From positions 1 to 33,424 of the forward strand of contig JAIORP010000032.1 of the NCBI GenBank assembly GCA_021108075.1: a stretch of DNA of 33,424 nt, in the 5' to 3' direction. Source of the DNA: Candidatus Omnitrophota bacterium. GTDB taxonomy: Bacteria; Omnitrophota; Gorgyraeia; Zapsychrales; Zapsychraceae. Of the stretch, positions 16,801-23,931 are shown piece after piece (positions within the stretch are counted from its first letter, which is position 1; every line of letters begins with the position of its first letter). A program made the position numbers and the translations under genes. Under the pieces are notes generated by a model, which saw only the letters and a program-made list of their open reading frames with translations, was not told the origin of the DNA and made no database searches.

Positions 16801-16851
16801 CATCGTTTAGAACAAAATATCGAAAGCATTAAAAAAGGTCATAAGCAATAA
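13822..16851 (+). CDS. Large exported tetratricopeptide-repeat (TPR) protein
   Basis: This 1009-aa protein is made almost entirely of 34-residue TPR units, protein-docking helical hairpins. Clear units occur throughout, for example around GLGNNYLIKKEYVLAIKSFQ, GLALVYYAQKHYTISIKNAQ and NLGMAHFFNGEEEIAFEKF. The N-terminus carries a hydrophobic signal peptide ending near IPIRAYA, so it is exported and probably periplasmic. I see no lipobox. ATG 13822 has a weak GAG site nine bases upstream. ATG 13855 would start right at the signal peptide and is equally possible. It lies upstream of two exported glutaredoxin-fold paralogues on the same strand, 72 bases from the first. Partners unknown. Confidence 0.85.
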   Translation: MIFCNQQRYLKMRLFLILILAVLTAIPIRAYAKDNTKNLADLIHEQNLTKKAHNLTELFALIDQNFNQWRLQYDIDLNIPRDLIEDKKIANLSEKIYSSLLDGNIPKVKKLLLSLRKKYPDSWVTSYWETYLFILDGNFKKAKKESQRLAVQYPDIALFKFLQIKIFFIRGDYAQALTLNQQILKDDPRSPQCLYYNALIQELNQDPLQAAQNFRTLSRIAPNEIYTFFELARIYSQLNQHNKALHFIDHFLGRRPQNGFAQFLKIQILLDMNRREAAQRLYDQISLSTYHTIYGRLMTLAAAFKTENFNDVIKIGSELAASNPSIELYHQALFHAYLSTQQFDQAQLTAEIILTQFNSKGKENLIWGHFYFARKQYPDAITQYLKLFKLKIDDKSAFKNLGKSYHRQQQYQDALNVFERARSMFGNTFDLITLSAADLVELGRVDESMNLYQNAIKMRPYNGTGWIGLGNNYLIKKEYVLAIKSFQKAINVDSKNFESYSGLALVYYAQKHYTISIKNAQKAIDLDQTHGQAYNTLASAYRMTGQNQLAKKTCENMINAMEHNTHNLIQQGECFAQIDLYEPAIMAFEEALLKSPNSMDALKSIINPYIKLKKFSLVIKKANKILQLHPNNSYAIFIRTVAFLKLDLLEQAQESFQPIIAANRDDSKKLSKIYTDFAFAIIYHGHQNDKQLALVVNYFKKAIKALPDDPIAYYQLAHFYASREDGSTFDRKDLAVEYYKKSIDVKAIKAACWEFGILLNSQDNKHESIKYLQKTIDLEPNFLEAYSFLASILINVKEYEAAISVSKKNLEIDPESIIAYRKMAQVYIARKNYKGALKQYLEALQIKPDDIELLYDVAHFFKASGKLEESISYANKIIEIDPNVAKAYDMLGLAYSMENNMILAEQNFKKAIKLAPKSISQNNIGFLYLQNKNLKKAIHHFNIAILNDQGPDLARAYHNLGMAHFFNGEEEIAFEKFRFAIDTYNEHKLFSEAHRLEQNIESIKKGHKQ

Positions 16852-16923
16852 AAAATATTTTCATATTTAGTTTGAATTCCTATTCCGCGTTTTAAAAAAT
16901 TTTACAACTTAAGGGAGCACAGA

Positions 16924-17538
16924 ATGTTGTCATATATTTATAAAAAAAGAATGATGTTAATGATCGCGTTGGTTTTTATCATATGGACAACGGGATTGCG
17001 CGCGGATACCATTTTTTTAAAGAATGGAACGACGATTGAAGGCGAAATAAAAGACTTCCATAACAAAACAGTGATTATAAAGATTAAAGATGGCTCCAGA
17101 AAACACATTGGCATTCGACAAATTAAAACAATCGAAGCGACTGACATCTCACCGGGAAAAGAAGCGATCATCGACATGATTGATGAAACATTGAGCGAAT
17201 ATAAAAACAAACAGCGCGTTCTCAGAAAAAAAGAACGAGCCATTGCCAGCATGACTAAAAAAAAATATATCCCTTACGAAGACCGCCTGAGAAACACAAA
17301 GGGACCAAACCGCGTTTTATTTTTTATGCGGCCTGATAATTCCGACTCCATTCATATGCGTAATTTCTTAAAAAATAGCGGGATCCCTTATATTGAATAT
17401 GATATAACCTCTAACATATCGGCACAAAATAAATTTCGTTATTATAAGGGGCGCCAGGTTCCGATGGTTGTCGTAAACGGTCAGGTGATCGTTGGTTACA
17501 ATCCTAGTGAAGTCGCGCGAGTATACGGCAATAAATAA
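16924..17538 (+). CDS. Exported small-beta-domain plus cysteine-less glutaredoxin-fold protein, copy 1
   Basis: This 204-aa protein has an N-terminal hydrophobic signal segment (about 8-28). A small beta-barrel-like domain follows with the pattern LKNGTTIEGEI...VIIKIKDGSR...I..I..IEA (about 32-72), common in secreted proteins. A charged helix and then a glutaredoxin-like fold (about 125-204) complete it. The fold keeps the cis-proline segment GRQVPMVVVNG and the VIVGYNPSEV helix start. Where glutaredoxins have CPYC, this has NSDS, so neither active-site cysteine is present and redox catalysis is not expected. A binding or structural role is more likely. GGGAG seven bases before the ATG supports the start. 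A paralogue lies at 17923-18477. Confidence 0.75.
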   Translation: MLSYIYKKRMMLMIALVFIIWTTGLRADTIFLKNGTTIEGEIKDFHNKTVIIKIKDGSRKHIGIRQIKTIEATDISPGKEAIIDMIDETLSEYKNKQRVLRKKERAIASMTKKKYIPYEDRLRNTKGPNRVLFFMRPDNSDSIHMRNFLKNSGIPYIEYDITSNISAQNKFRYYKGRQVPMVVVNGQVIVGYNPSEVARVYGNK

Positions 17539-17566
17539 TCTTCTTAATTCTTCCCGCCAATGAAGA

Positions 17567-17836
17567 TTGACTGAGACTGGACTTTTTAATATATATGAAA
17601 ATAAAAACTGCAAACAATTCATTCAACAACATCCCAATAACACGTATTACCGCCATGTCTTTATCTGGAAAGCGCTTCGATATGATAACATTGAAACAAC
17701 GCGTCAATTGTTTTATAGCATGAACGGTCCATGGAATCCTCGATTTGTCTATATTCGGGACTATAAAAAAATTTTTCTGGATATACCGGCCCGGACTGAA
17801 ACACCGCCCGTGTCGGAAACGTTTGAATCCAATTAA
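17567..17836 (+). CDS. Doubtful 89-aa open frame between the two paralogues
   Basis: The composition looks protein-like (KQFIQQHPNNTYYRHVFIW, later NGPWNPRFVYIRDYKKIF), but there is no ATG near its front. A TTG at 17567 follows an in-frame stop by one codon, and no ribosome binding site is seen. It may be a small gene with a TTG start or the remnant of a longer one. No family recognised. Confidence 0.3.
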   Translation: MTETGLFNIYENKNCKQFIQQHPNNTYYRHVFIWKALRYDNIETTRQLFYSMNGPWNPRFVYIRDYKKIFLDIPARTETPPVSETFESN

Positions 17837-17922
17837 TCGATACCAGTAAAGGACCTGATTTATACGGTTGGGTTAGATACAATTAAGCATTTCCTTAAAC
17901 AATTGTTCAACGGGAGACAGTT

Positions 17923-18477
17923 ATGCACAACAAATTATTAATCAATGCTGTTATGACATTCTTTCTATTATCAACTTTTTGTGCGGCTGATACCCTCATC
18001 TTAAAAAGTGGCCGGCAATACGAAGGCGACATTTATGAATATATCCATCCTGAAATCAGGTTTAAAACGAATAAAGGCCGAGATTTAATTTTAAAGGTTA
18101 AAAACATTCAATCCATCACGACAGACGATCCATCCCACAAGAAACAAACAATCATTGAGGAGATCAACACCGACATCGGGATTCTGATTGAAAAAAATCA
18201 AATAAGGGCGGAAGCGACAAAATCAAAAAATAAAAAAGTCCGCAAAAAAAAGAAAGTCGAGCTCTATATGCGCTCAGACTCTGAACAATGTTATCAGATG
18301 GAAAAATTTTTCAGGAGAAACAATATTAAATATGAGGCCTATAATGTCCGGGCCGATGAAGCCGCGCGCAAACGTTATCGCAGTTACCGTCCAAGTGGTG
18401 TGCCTTTGACTCTCGTAGATGGTGAAGCGGTGTATGGCTACAACCCCAAAAAAGTTTTTTATTTGTATCATCAATAG
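17923..18477 (+). CDS. Exported small-beta-domain plus glutaredoxin-fold protein with one cysteine, copy 2
   Basis: This 184-aa paralogue of the gene at 16924 has a signal peptide (cleavage probably near CAAD, about residue 23). The same small beta domain follows (LKSGRQYEGDIYEY...IRFKTNKGRDLILKVKNIQSI), then a very basic linker (KSKNKKVRKKKK). The glutaredoxin-like fold begins VELYMRSDSEQC. Aligned with glutaredoxin (VELYTTPTCPYC), the nucleophilic first cysteine is serine and only the second remains. The cis-proline (SGVPLTLVDG) and GYNPKKV are retained. GGGAG six bases upstream of the ATG supports the start. The pair probably arose by duplication. Thiol-disulphide exchange is doubtful in both. 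Confidence 0.75.
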   Translation: MHNKLLINAVMTFFLLSTFCAADTLILKSGRQYEGDIYEYIHPEIRFKTNKGRDLILKVKNIQSITTDDPSHKKQTIIEEINTDIGILIEKNQIRAEATKSKNKKVRKKKKVELYMRSDSEQCYQMEKFFRRNNIKYEAYNVRADEAARKRYRSYRPSGVPLTLVDGEAVYGYNPKKVFYLYHQ

Positions 18478-18545
18478 TCAGTTATATGTGTTCATCGGCA
18501 TCACTGGCCGTTGGAATGTCGATCTTTACATCTCGGTTTAATGGA

Positions 18546-18581
18546 GTGAATGCCTCTGAGCTCTGCTGCGAGGAGATTCAC
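18546..18581 (+). other. Hairpin in the leader of the AAA+ locus
   Basis: GTGAAT (18546-18551) pairs with ATTCAC (18576-18581) and CCTC (18553-18556) with GAGG (18570-18573), around a loop containing GAGCTC. No T-run follows, so it is a weak terminator candidate for the gene before or a leader structure for the gene at 18632. Confidence 0.35.
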
Positions 18582-18631
18582 TTCTATGGTATATCATTTT
18601 ATTAATAATTAATATAAGCGGATTTTTGATC

Positions 18632-19003
18632 ATGTTGCAAACACCCATCCTTTTTCTGTCAGGCATTATCCTCGGCGTAATCGCGCATATATTATATGCT
18701 GAGCAAAAAAAAGACCCGAAGTCAAAAAAACCATCCCCCAAAGGGGCGCCGAATTCTGATATTTCAAAGCTTTATGAACTCGCGAAAGACATCAAGGATT
18801 ATTTTGATGACTCCGCGCACCCGGAAGACCTTTACGGCAATGATGATTTCAACAAAGGCGTTCAACTGCTGCATTCATCATTTTTTACGAATGATATGCT
18901 TTTGCATTATTGCACAGGCGATAATGTCCTCATTGCCAGTATGGCTTTAGAGGAATTAGGGCAGCGTGAATGGAACGATACCTTGCAGTTAAAAATTATC
19001 TGA
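18632..19003 (+). CDS. Membrane anchor and helical-repeat N-terminal part of the AAA+ protein, ended by an in-frame TGA
   Basis: The 123 residues consist of an N-terminal transmembrane helix (LQTPILFLSGIILGVIAHIL, about 2-21), a proline/lysine-rich linker, and a helical region (about 45-123). The helical region ends SMALEELGQREWNDTLQLKII and looks like the start of HEAT-type repeats. The TGA stop at 19001-19003 is followed, in the same frame, by the 992-codon AAA+ frame, so this reads as the front of one larger protein. I chose ATG 18632 because it opens at the membrane helix; a TTG at 18626 is in frame. It could be a separate subunit, a nonsense-mutated N-terminus, or the product of termination at a readthrough codon. 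Confidence 0.65.
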   Translation: MLQTPILFLSGIILGVIAHILYAEQKKDPKSKKPSPKGAPNSDISKLYELAKDIKDYFDDSAHPEDLYGNDDFNKGVQLLHSSFFTNDMLLHYCTGDNVLIASMALEELGQREWNDTLQLKII

Positions 19004-19006
19004 AGC

Positions 19007-21985
19007 TTGAAAAACAGTTATCTATGGCCGATGTACTTCAACCTTAAAATGATTAACAACAAAATAAAATCAGACCTTATCGGGCCGGTCCTGGTCCAAA
19101 CACAGCATTGGTGGACAGACAACAACATGGTTTCCCATTTTATTCAAAACTTTATACATCAAAGAATAAACAATGGAGAAAATTTAACTCTCGGTGATAG
19201 TTTCAAAAACGTTTCCTATTCTAAAATTCAAAGGGCCTGTAAACTGATTAAAACTTTTGACAATAAATACGCCGAGCCATTATTAAATGAAATCCAAGAA
19301 ATGGAACAATCGATGCTGGACATTTCTTTTTTAAACAGTATCGGAAGAATTTGGACAATAAAACAGGATCAGATAATCATCGAACACAGTTCTATCCACG
19401 AGAACATACAGCATATTGACGATAACCTTTTTAACACAAATCCCCGTTCTGTTTTGCTGATTGGAGAATCCGGTGCTGGTAAGACTGTTATCATTCAATC
19501 CTACGCCAGGCAACTACAGAATCGCGGATGGCACATCTTTGAGTGCCGGTCAACTGACTTAATTGCCGGTCAAAGTTATATCGGGCAATTGGAGCAACGT
19601 GTTCAAGACCTGCTAAAACATCTCCATCATAAACGCAAAATTATCTGGGTTATCCCCAATATTCAGGAATTCCAATTTATCGGACAGTCCCGATATAGCC
19701 CGATCAGCGTATTAGATATGATTTTACCTTTTATTGAGCAAGGCAAGTTGAAAGTCATTGGTGAAATCCATACAACAGCTTTTGAACAATTAATCCGGGA
19801 AAATCAACGGGTACGGACATCTTTTGAAATTATTTCTATCCCGCCATTAGATGATGATTCGAGCTTCAAACTTGCTGAAAAATGGTTAAAAAAATCAAGA
19901 TCGTTGAACACGAAAATACCAAAGATGGATAATCATGTTTTACAAGAAGCATCCCATTTGACTAAACAATTTTTAACGGATACGGTCAATCCCGGCAACC
20001 TGTTGTCTTTCCTTAAAACAACTCAATCGCGACTCATCAATCAAAACGAAGAAGGCGGGCAGGTGACCGTCGATGATTTGTTTACGACCCTGGCTCATTT
20101 AACTGGTTTGCCACGTAACATTTTAGATGATAAACAGGGATTAGACTTAGATTCACTAAACGCCCTTTTTCTTAAACGTGTTCAAGGACAGCCAGAAGCC
20201 GTTGAATGTTTACTTGATCGCGTTGCTATGATTAAAACGGGGTTATCCGATCCAACACGACCTTATGGCGTCTTTTTATTTGCGGGGCCCACAGGAACAG
20301 GAAAGACGGAGATTGCCAAGACTTTAGCGGAATTCTTGTTCGGATCACAAGAGCGGATGATTCGCGTTGACATGAGTGAATTAAAGACTTCAGATGCCAT
20401 CGACCGGATTACCGGGATTTCATCGTTCAGGACATCCAGGTCCTCACTGATGACTCAAATCCGTAAGCATCCATTCTCCGTTATTTTGCTTGATGAATTT
20501 GAAAAGGCCCACCCCAATATTTGGGATTTATTTTTACAGGTATTTGATGACGGTATCTTGACCGACAAACATGGCCACAGCGCTGATTTCCGTCACGCGA
20601 TCATCATCATGACATCCAACATTGGCGCGCAAATTGAACTGGATCATATCGGCTTCGAACAAAGTGGCGTTAACTTTTCAATTTCTAAGGTTGAAAAATC
20701 TATACGTCAAACCTTTCGACCCGAATTTATTAACCGCATTGACCGTCTTATCATATTCCGCCCCCTTAATCGCGCAACAATGCGTACAATATTATATAAA
20801 GAACTCGATCATATCCTTGAGAGACGGGGATTGCGCAATCGACAATGGTGCGTTGAATGGGAAGACTCAGCCATTGATTTTTTGTTAAAAAAAGGTTTTA
20901 CACCTGATTTAGGTGCCCGCGCGCTAAAGCGGTCCATTGAGCGTTATCTCTTAACGCCGTTAGCCTTAACAATCGTCAATCATCAATTACCGGAAGGAGA
21001 CCAATTCCTTTTTGTTCGCAGTGATAATCATAAAATCCAGGTTGAATTCATTGATCCGGATATCACCGATGAACCAACTCCCGCGCAGGATACAGGGCAA
21101 AAACATCATGATCAATTATGTGTCCGTCATATCCTCGCACAACCAACCGGACAACCAACCGAGTTCGATTTACTGCGTTCTGAATATAAACGCCTGGCCG
21201 CCTTGATTAATACCAAAGAATGGGATACTGAAAAAAATCAATCCATGCTGCAATTAGCATCATCTGAATTCTGGAGTTCCCCGCAACGTACGACCGTTTT
21301 AGGACAAATCGAATACATGGACCGTATTGAAACAGCTTTAGAAACGGCCGGATCACTGCTCAAACGCCTGGCCTCCGGCTCATCAAACGATAAGACACAT
21401 TATCGACAGGACATTATCAAACGCCTGGCTTTGCAGCTATATTTGTTAAATGCCGGTTATCTGGGTTATCAGAACAAAACAAACAAAGATGTCTTTGTCC
21501 TCATTGAGGCACATCCAGCACCCAATCAAAAAAGGGAGAATGCGGTGATGTTTGCTCAGGAAATATCTTTGATGTATCAAAATTGGGCTAAAAACCGCCG
21601 CATGCATCTTTTTATACTCAAAGAATTAAGTGAGCCTCATGCAGGAAAATACCAGGCGTATCTTTCCATCGCGGGTTTTGGAGTTTTATCGTTTTTAGAA
21701 CATGAACACGGCATCCACATCTTTGAAGATCCAAAAACACCAAAAACTTTTCAAAAATACAATACTGCCGTAAAAATTGCCGTTCAGCCTGATAATCCTT
21801 ATAAAAATGAGAAGGAACTGCGCAGCCAGGCAGAAGCATTGTTAAAACATAATAAAAAAAATCTTAAGAAAATCGTCCGCCGGTACAGACGTCAACCGGA
21901 TCCCCTGGTGCGCGATAATGTCAAAGGCTGGCGAACAGGCCGGCTCGATCTTATTTTACAAGGGCATTTTGATCTGATCGACTAA
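19007..21985 (+). CDS. ClpB-like double AAA+ ATPase with an RF2-like C-terminus lacking the GGQ domain
   Basis: This is 992 residues from a TTG; there is no ATG with a ribosome binding site nearby. Residues 1-130 continue the helical-repeat region of the preceding frame. AAA-1 has Walker A GESGAGKT (about 152-159), but where ClpB has IDEL the Walker B is IPNI, and the arginine-finger ERRF is RTSF. AAA-2 looks active: GPTGTGKT (about 427-434), VILLDEFEKAH (about 490-500), sensor TSNIG, FRPEFINRID and sensor-2 GARALKR. The GYVGYEEGG pore loop is replaced by SFRTSRS. Residues about 725-992 follow release factor RF2: the FWSSPQR helix, LIEAHPAPNQ...MYQNWAKNRRM, FLEHEHGIHIF, then DNVKGWRTGRLDLILQGHFD. 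The GGQ catalytic domain is absent between the last two. A ribosome-associated remodelling role is an inference. Confidence 0.8.
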   Translation: MKNSYLWPMYFNLKMINNKIKSDLIGPVLVQTQHWWTDNNMVSHFIQNFIHQRINNGENLTLGDSFKNVSYSKIQRACKLIKTFDNKYAEPLLNEIQEMEQSMLDISFLNSIGRIWTIKQDQIIIEHSSIHENIQHIDDNLFNTNPRSVLLIGESGAGKTVIIQSYARQLQNRGWHIFECRSTDLIAGQSYIGQLEQRVQDLLKHLHHKRKIIWVIPNIQEFQFIGQSRYSPISVLDMILPFIEQGKLKVIGEIHTTAFEQLIRENQRVRTSFEIISIPPLDDDSSFKLAEKWLKKSRSLNTKIPKMDNHVLQEASHLTKQFLTDTVNPGNLLSFLKTTQSRLINQNEEGGQVTVDDLFTTLAHLTGLPRNILDDKQGLDLDSLNALFLKRVQGQPEAVECLLDRVAMIKTGLSDPTRPYGVFLFAGPTGTGKTEIAKTLAEFLFGSQERMIRVDMSELKTSDAIDRITGISSFRTSRSSLMTQIRKHPFSVILLDEFEKAHPNIWDLFLQVFDDGILTDKHGHSADFRHAIIIMTSNIGAQIELDHIGFEQSGVNFSISKVEKSIRQTFRPEFINRIDRLIIFRPLNRATMRTILYKELDHILERRGLRNRQWCVEWEDSAIDFLLKKGFTPDLGARALKRSIERYLLTPLALTIVNHQLPEGDQFLFVRSDNHKIQVEFIDPDITDEPTPAQDTGQKHHDQLCVRHILAQPTGQPTEFDLLRSEYKRLAALINTKEWDTEKNQSMLQLASSEFWSSPQRTTVLGQIEYMDRIETALETAGSLLKRLASGSSNDKTHYRQDIIKRLALQLYLLNAGYLGYQNKTNKDVFVLIEAHPAPNQKRENAVMFAQEISLMYQNWAKNRRMHLFILKELSEPHAGKYQAYLSIAGFGVLSFLEHEHGIHIFEDPKTPKTFQKYNTAVKIAVQPDNPYKNEKELRSQAEALLKHNKKNLKKIVRRYRRQPDPLVRDNVKGWRTGRLDLILQGHFDLID

Positions 21986-22204
21986 AGACGGACATGGAAT
22001 AAGTCAGATATTAACCTCAAACGATGGGGGCAATGTGAATAAAAAATAATTAAACCGGATCAACATACGCAACAGGTTTTAGATGATCGGAAACATTTAT
22101 TCAAAATAAATTTCCTTAACTTTAATTCAAAGTTCTAACTTAAGATAATCATAAATTTTTATTAATAATAACCGACTAAACATAAAATCAACTTAAATCC
22201 GCTT

Positions 22205-23377
22205 ATGAAAAGATATATATTTTTTATCGTTCTGTTTATTCTCGCACTCAGTTTAACCGTGATTTGGTTCAATAAAAACCTTATCATTAAAAAAGGCTTA
22301 ATTTATTATTTTCAAAAGCGCCTTGGTATCTCCACGCACATCGAATCTGTCACGGCCGGGTTTAACACTATTTCCATTCATGGCTTTCGAACCCATGAAC
22401 CTTTTGCAGCATTAAATTTAGCGGTCTGTGAAGTTTCTTTTGGATTAACAGATCACAACACGTTTCAAATCGCAGGCATAGACCTATTAAATGGAACACT
22501 GTCCATCAACGACTACGCGAAACTTGTTTCAAAGATATCTGATATTAAATCTTTATATAAAAAATCCAGGGAGAATGATATCCGCGCAGAGGCATCACCG
22601 CTACCCATTACAACAAAGAACATCCGTATCGATTTTCTTGATAAAAAATATCCCCTGATTCATGGCGTTATCTCCGGATCGGGTCTTTTAAATAGAAATC
22701 GACTACCCCGACTTAAATCGATCGTTATTGACGAACTTTCTATCCGGAAAAATGATATCCTACTAAACGGATCGGTCTCAGCCCCTGACCTAAGTTCCAT
22801 TCATTTGAATATCGAAACGTTGCTCTGGCAAAAAAACGAGATAAACGACATCATTTTCGATATGTCTTTCGACTGGCCCCGGAAAAGAATCCTCATTCAG
22901 GGCATTCATAATGAATTTATCCATCCTCTATCAAAAATTTCAGCGGTTATTGACCTCAATCCATTTCCTCCAAAAAATATCAAATTTAACATTCAACAAC
23001 TTTCCTTAGCGACAACCCTCAATTTTTTTAACCTTGATAAAGACCGGGCTGAACTGAGCGGCATGTTTGATGGGGATATTAAGATTGACTTAACCGGACC
23101 CTCAATCGCTAACATTGAATTGTCCTTGAGTAATACAGAAGGAGGAACGATCATAATCAAAAATGAATCTTCAATCGCCTTTTTACAAAAATACCTGGAT
23201 CAGGAATCATACGATATTCTTATTGATTCTTTGAGAAATTATTCCTATGCTATAGGTAATATCCATTTACGACGTGCAGGGTCCAGTCTGATCCTGGATA
23301 TGATTTTTGAATCAAAAAAATTTGGCAAACGTGATCTGACAATCGATTTTCACAATATCCTAGGAGGTCATCAATGA
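22205..23377 (+). CDS. ydbH: YdbH-like intermembrane lipid-transport protein
   Basis: This 390-aa protein has one N-terminal transmembrane helix (about 4-23) and a long beta-rich periplasmic body of the AsmA/TamB type. Its C-terminus (about 310-385: GTIIIKNESSIAFLQKYL, then RNYSYAIGNIHLRR, then ESKKFGKRDLTIDF) resembles the conserved end of E. coli YdbH. There YdbH bridges the inner membrane and periplasm to move phospholipids to the outer membrane with YnbE. It is about half the length of E. coli YdbH (roughly 880 aa), so it may be a minimal version. Its stop overlaps the start of the ynbE-ydbL fusion (ATGA), which strongly supports the assignment. Another AsmA-like family is the alternative. 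Confidence 0.7.
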   Translation: MKRYIFFIVLFILALSLTVIWFNKNLIIKKGLIYYFQKRLGISTHIESVTAGFNTISIHGFRTHEPFAALNLAVCEVSFGLTDHNTFQIAGIDLLNGTLSINDYAKLVSKISDIKSLYKKSRENDIRAEASPLPITTKNIRIDFLDKKYPLIHGVISGSGLLNRNRLPRLKSIVIDELSIRKNDILLNGSVSAPDLSSIHLNIETLLWQKNEINDIIFDMSFDWPRKRILIQGIHNEFIHPLSKISAVIDLNPFPPKNIKFNIQQLSLATTLNFFNLDKDRAELSGMFDGDIKIDLTGPSIANIELSLSNTEGGTIIIKNESSIAFLQKYLDQESYDILIDSLRNYSYAIGNIHLRRAGSSLILDMIFESKKFGKRDLTIDFHNILGGHQ

Positions 23378-23931
23378 GAAAATGTTTCATCATCGCTACA
23401 ACTATCTTTTTAAGCCTGGGCTGCGCCCGCGTGAATTTAGCCACAAAAGACCCGATTAAAATGGACATCAGTCTACGCGTTGATGTCTATCAGCATGTCG
23501 TTGAAGAAGTCAAATCCATCGAAGAACAGATTTATGGAGAGGATAGCGGCGCGTTTCTTTGGAACATTCTCGAAGTCAAAAGAGCTTATGCCGCAGACAC
23601 CCTCCAGGAAGCCATTCAACGCCGTAAATCACGCGCAGATATATTTGCTCGATATGCCGCGAAAGGTTACATTGGAGAAAACCGGAAAGGATATCTTGAG
23701 CTTTTAGCGAAACAGACACCCGCAAATTTACACTCTGAAATAAAAGTTATTGTCACATCGGAGAACCTTGACAGGGAGGATGTCTATAAACATGTCGCTC
23801 AAAAAGATAAAATTGAACTGCCGATTGCCGAAGAAATCTTTTTTAAAGATCATTTCAAACGTGCCCCAAAGGGATATTGGTTTGAAGTCTATAATGAACA
23901 AACAGGGGAATATATATGGCAGAAAAAATAA
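23374..23931 (+). CDS. YnbE-YdbL fusion: lipoprotein partner of YdbH joined to a DUF1318 domain
   Basis: This 185-aa protein has a signal peptide ending in a lipobox-like SLGC (C17), so it is probably an outer-membrane lipoprotein. Residues 18-48 (ARVNLATKDPIKMDISLRVDVYQ) resemble the short E. coli lipoprotein YnbE, whose strand stacks on YdbH. Residues about 65-185 (SLQEA-type start LQEAIQRRKSRADIFARYAAKGYIGENRKGYLEL, with EDVYKHVAQKDKIELP) resemble YdbL/DUF1318, a periplasmic helper of the same pathway. In E. coli ydbH, ynbE and ydbL are three consecutive genes; here the last two appear as one. The residue at lipobox position -3 is serine rather than leucine, a mild deviation. Confidence 0.75.
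   Translation: MRKCFIIATTIFLSLGCARVNLATKDPIKMDISLRVDVYQHVVEEVKSIEEQIYGEDSGAFLWNILEVKRAYAADTLQEAIQRRKSRADIFARYAAKGYIGENRKGYLELLAKQTPANLHSEIKVIVTSENLDREDVYKHVAQKDKIELPIAEEIFFKDHFKRAPKGYWFEVYNEQTGEYIWQKK

Noticed and set aside
17537..17568. Inverted repeat AATCTTC/GAAGATT as terminator of the first glutaredoxin-like gene
   Set aside because: The loop is 18 bases and no T-run follows.
19001..19003. Whole-genome reassignment of TGA to a sense codon
   Set aside because: Several genes (mnmM, ydbH-like, radical SAM) end at TGA exactly where their families end, with ATGA overlaps in two cases, so TGA is a normal stop here.
19001..19060. Selenocysteine insertion at the in-frame TGA
   Set aside because: I see no convincing hairpin directly downstream, and no redox motif around the codon. 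It cannot be fully excluded without a structure search.
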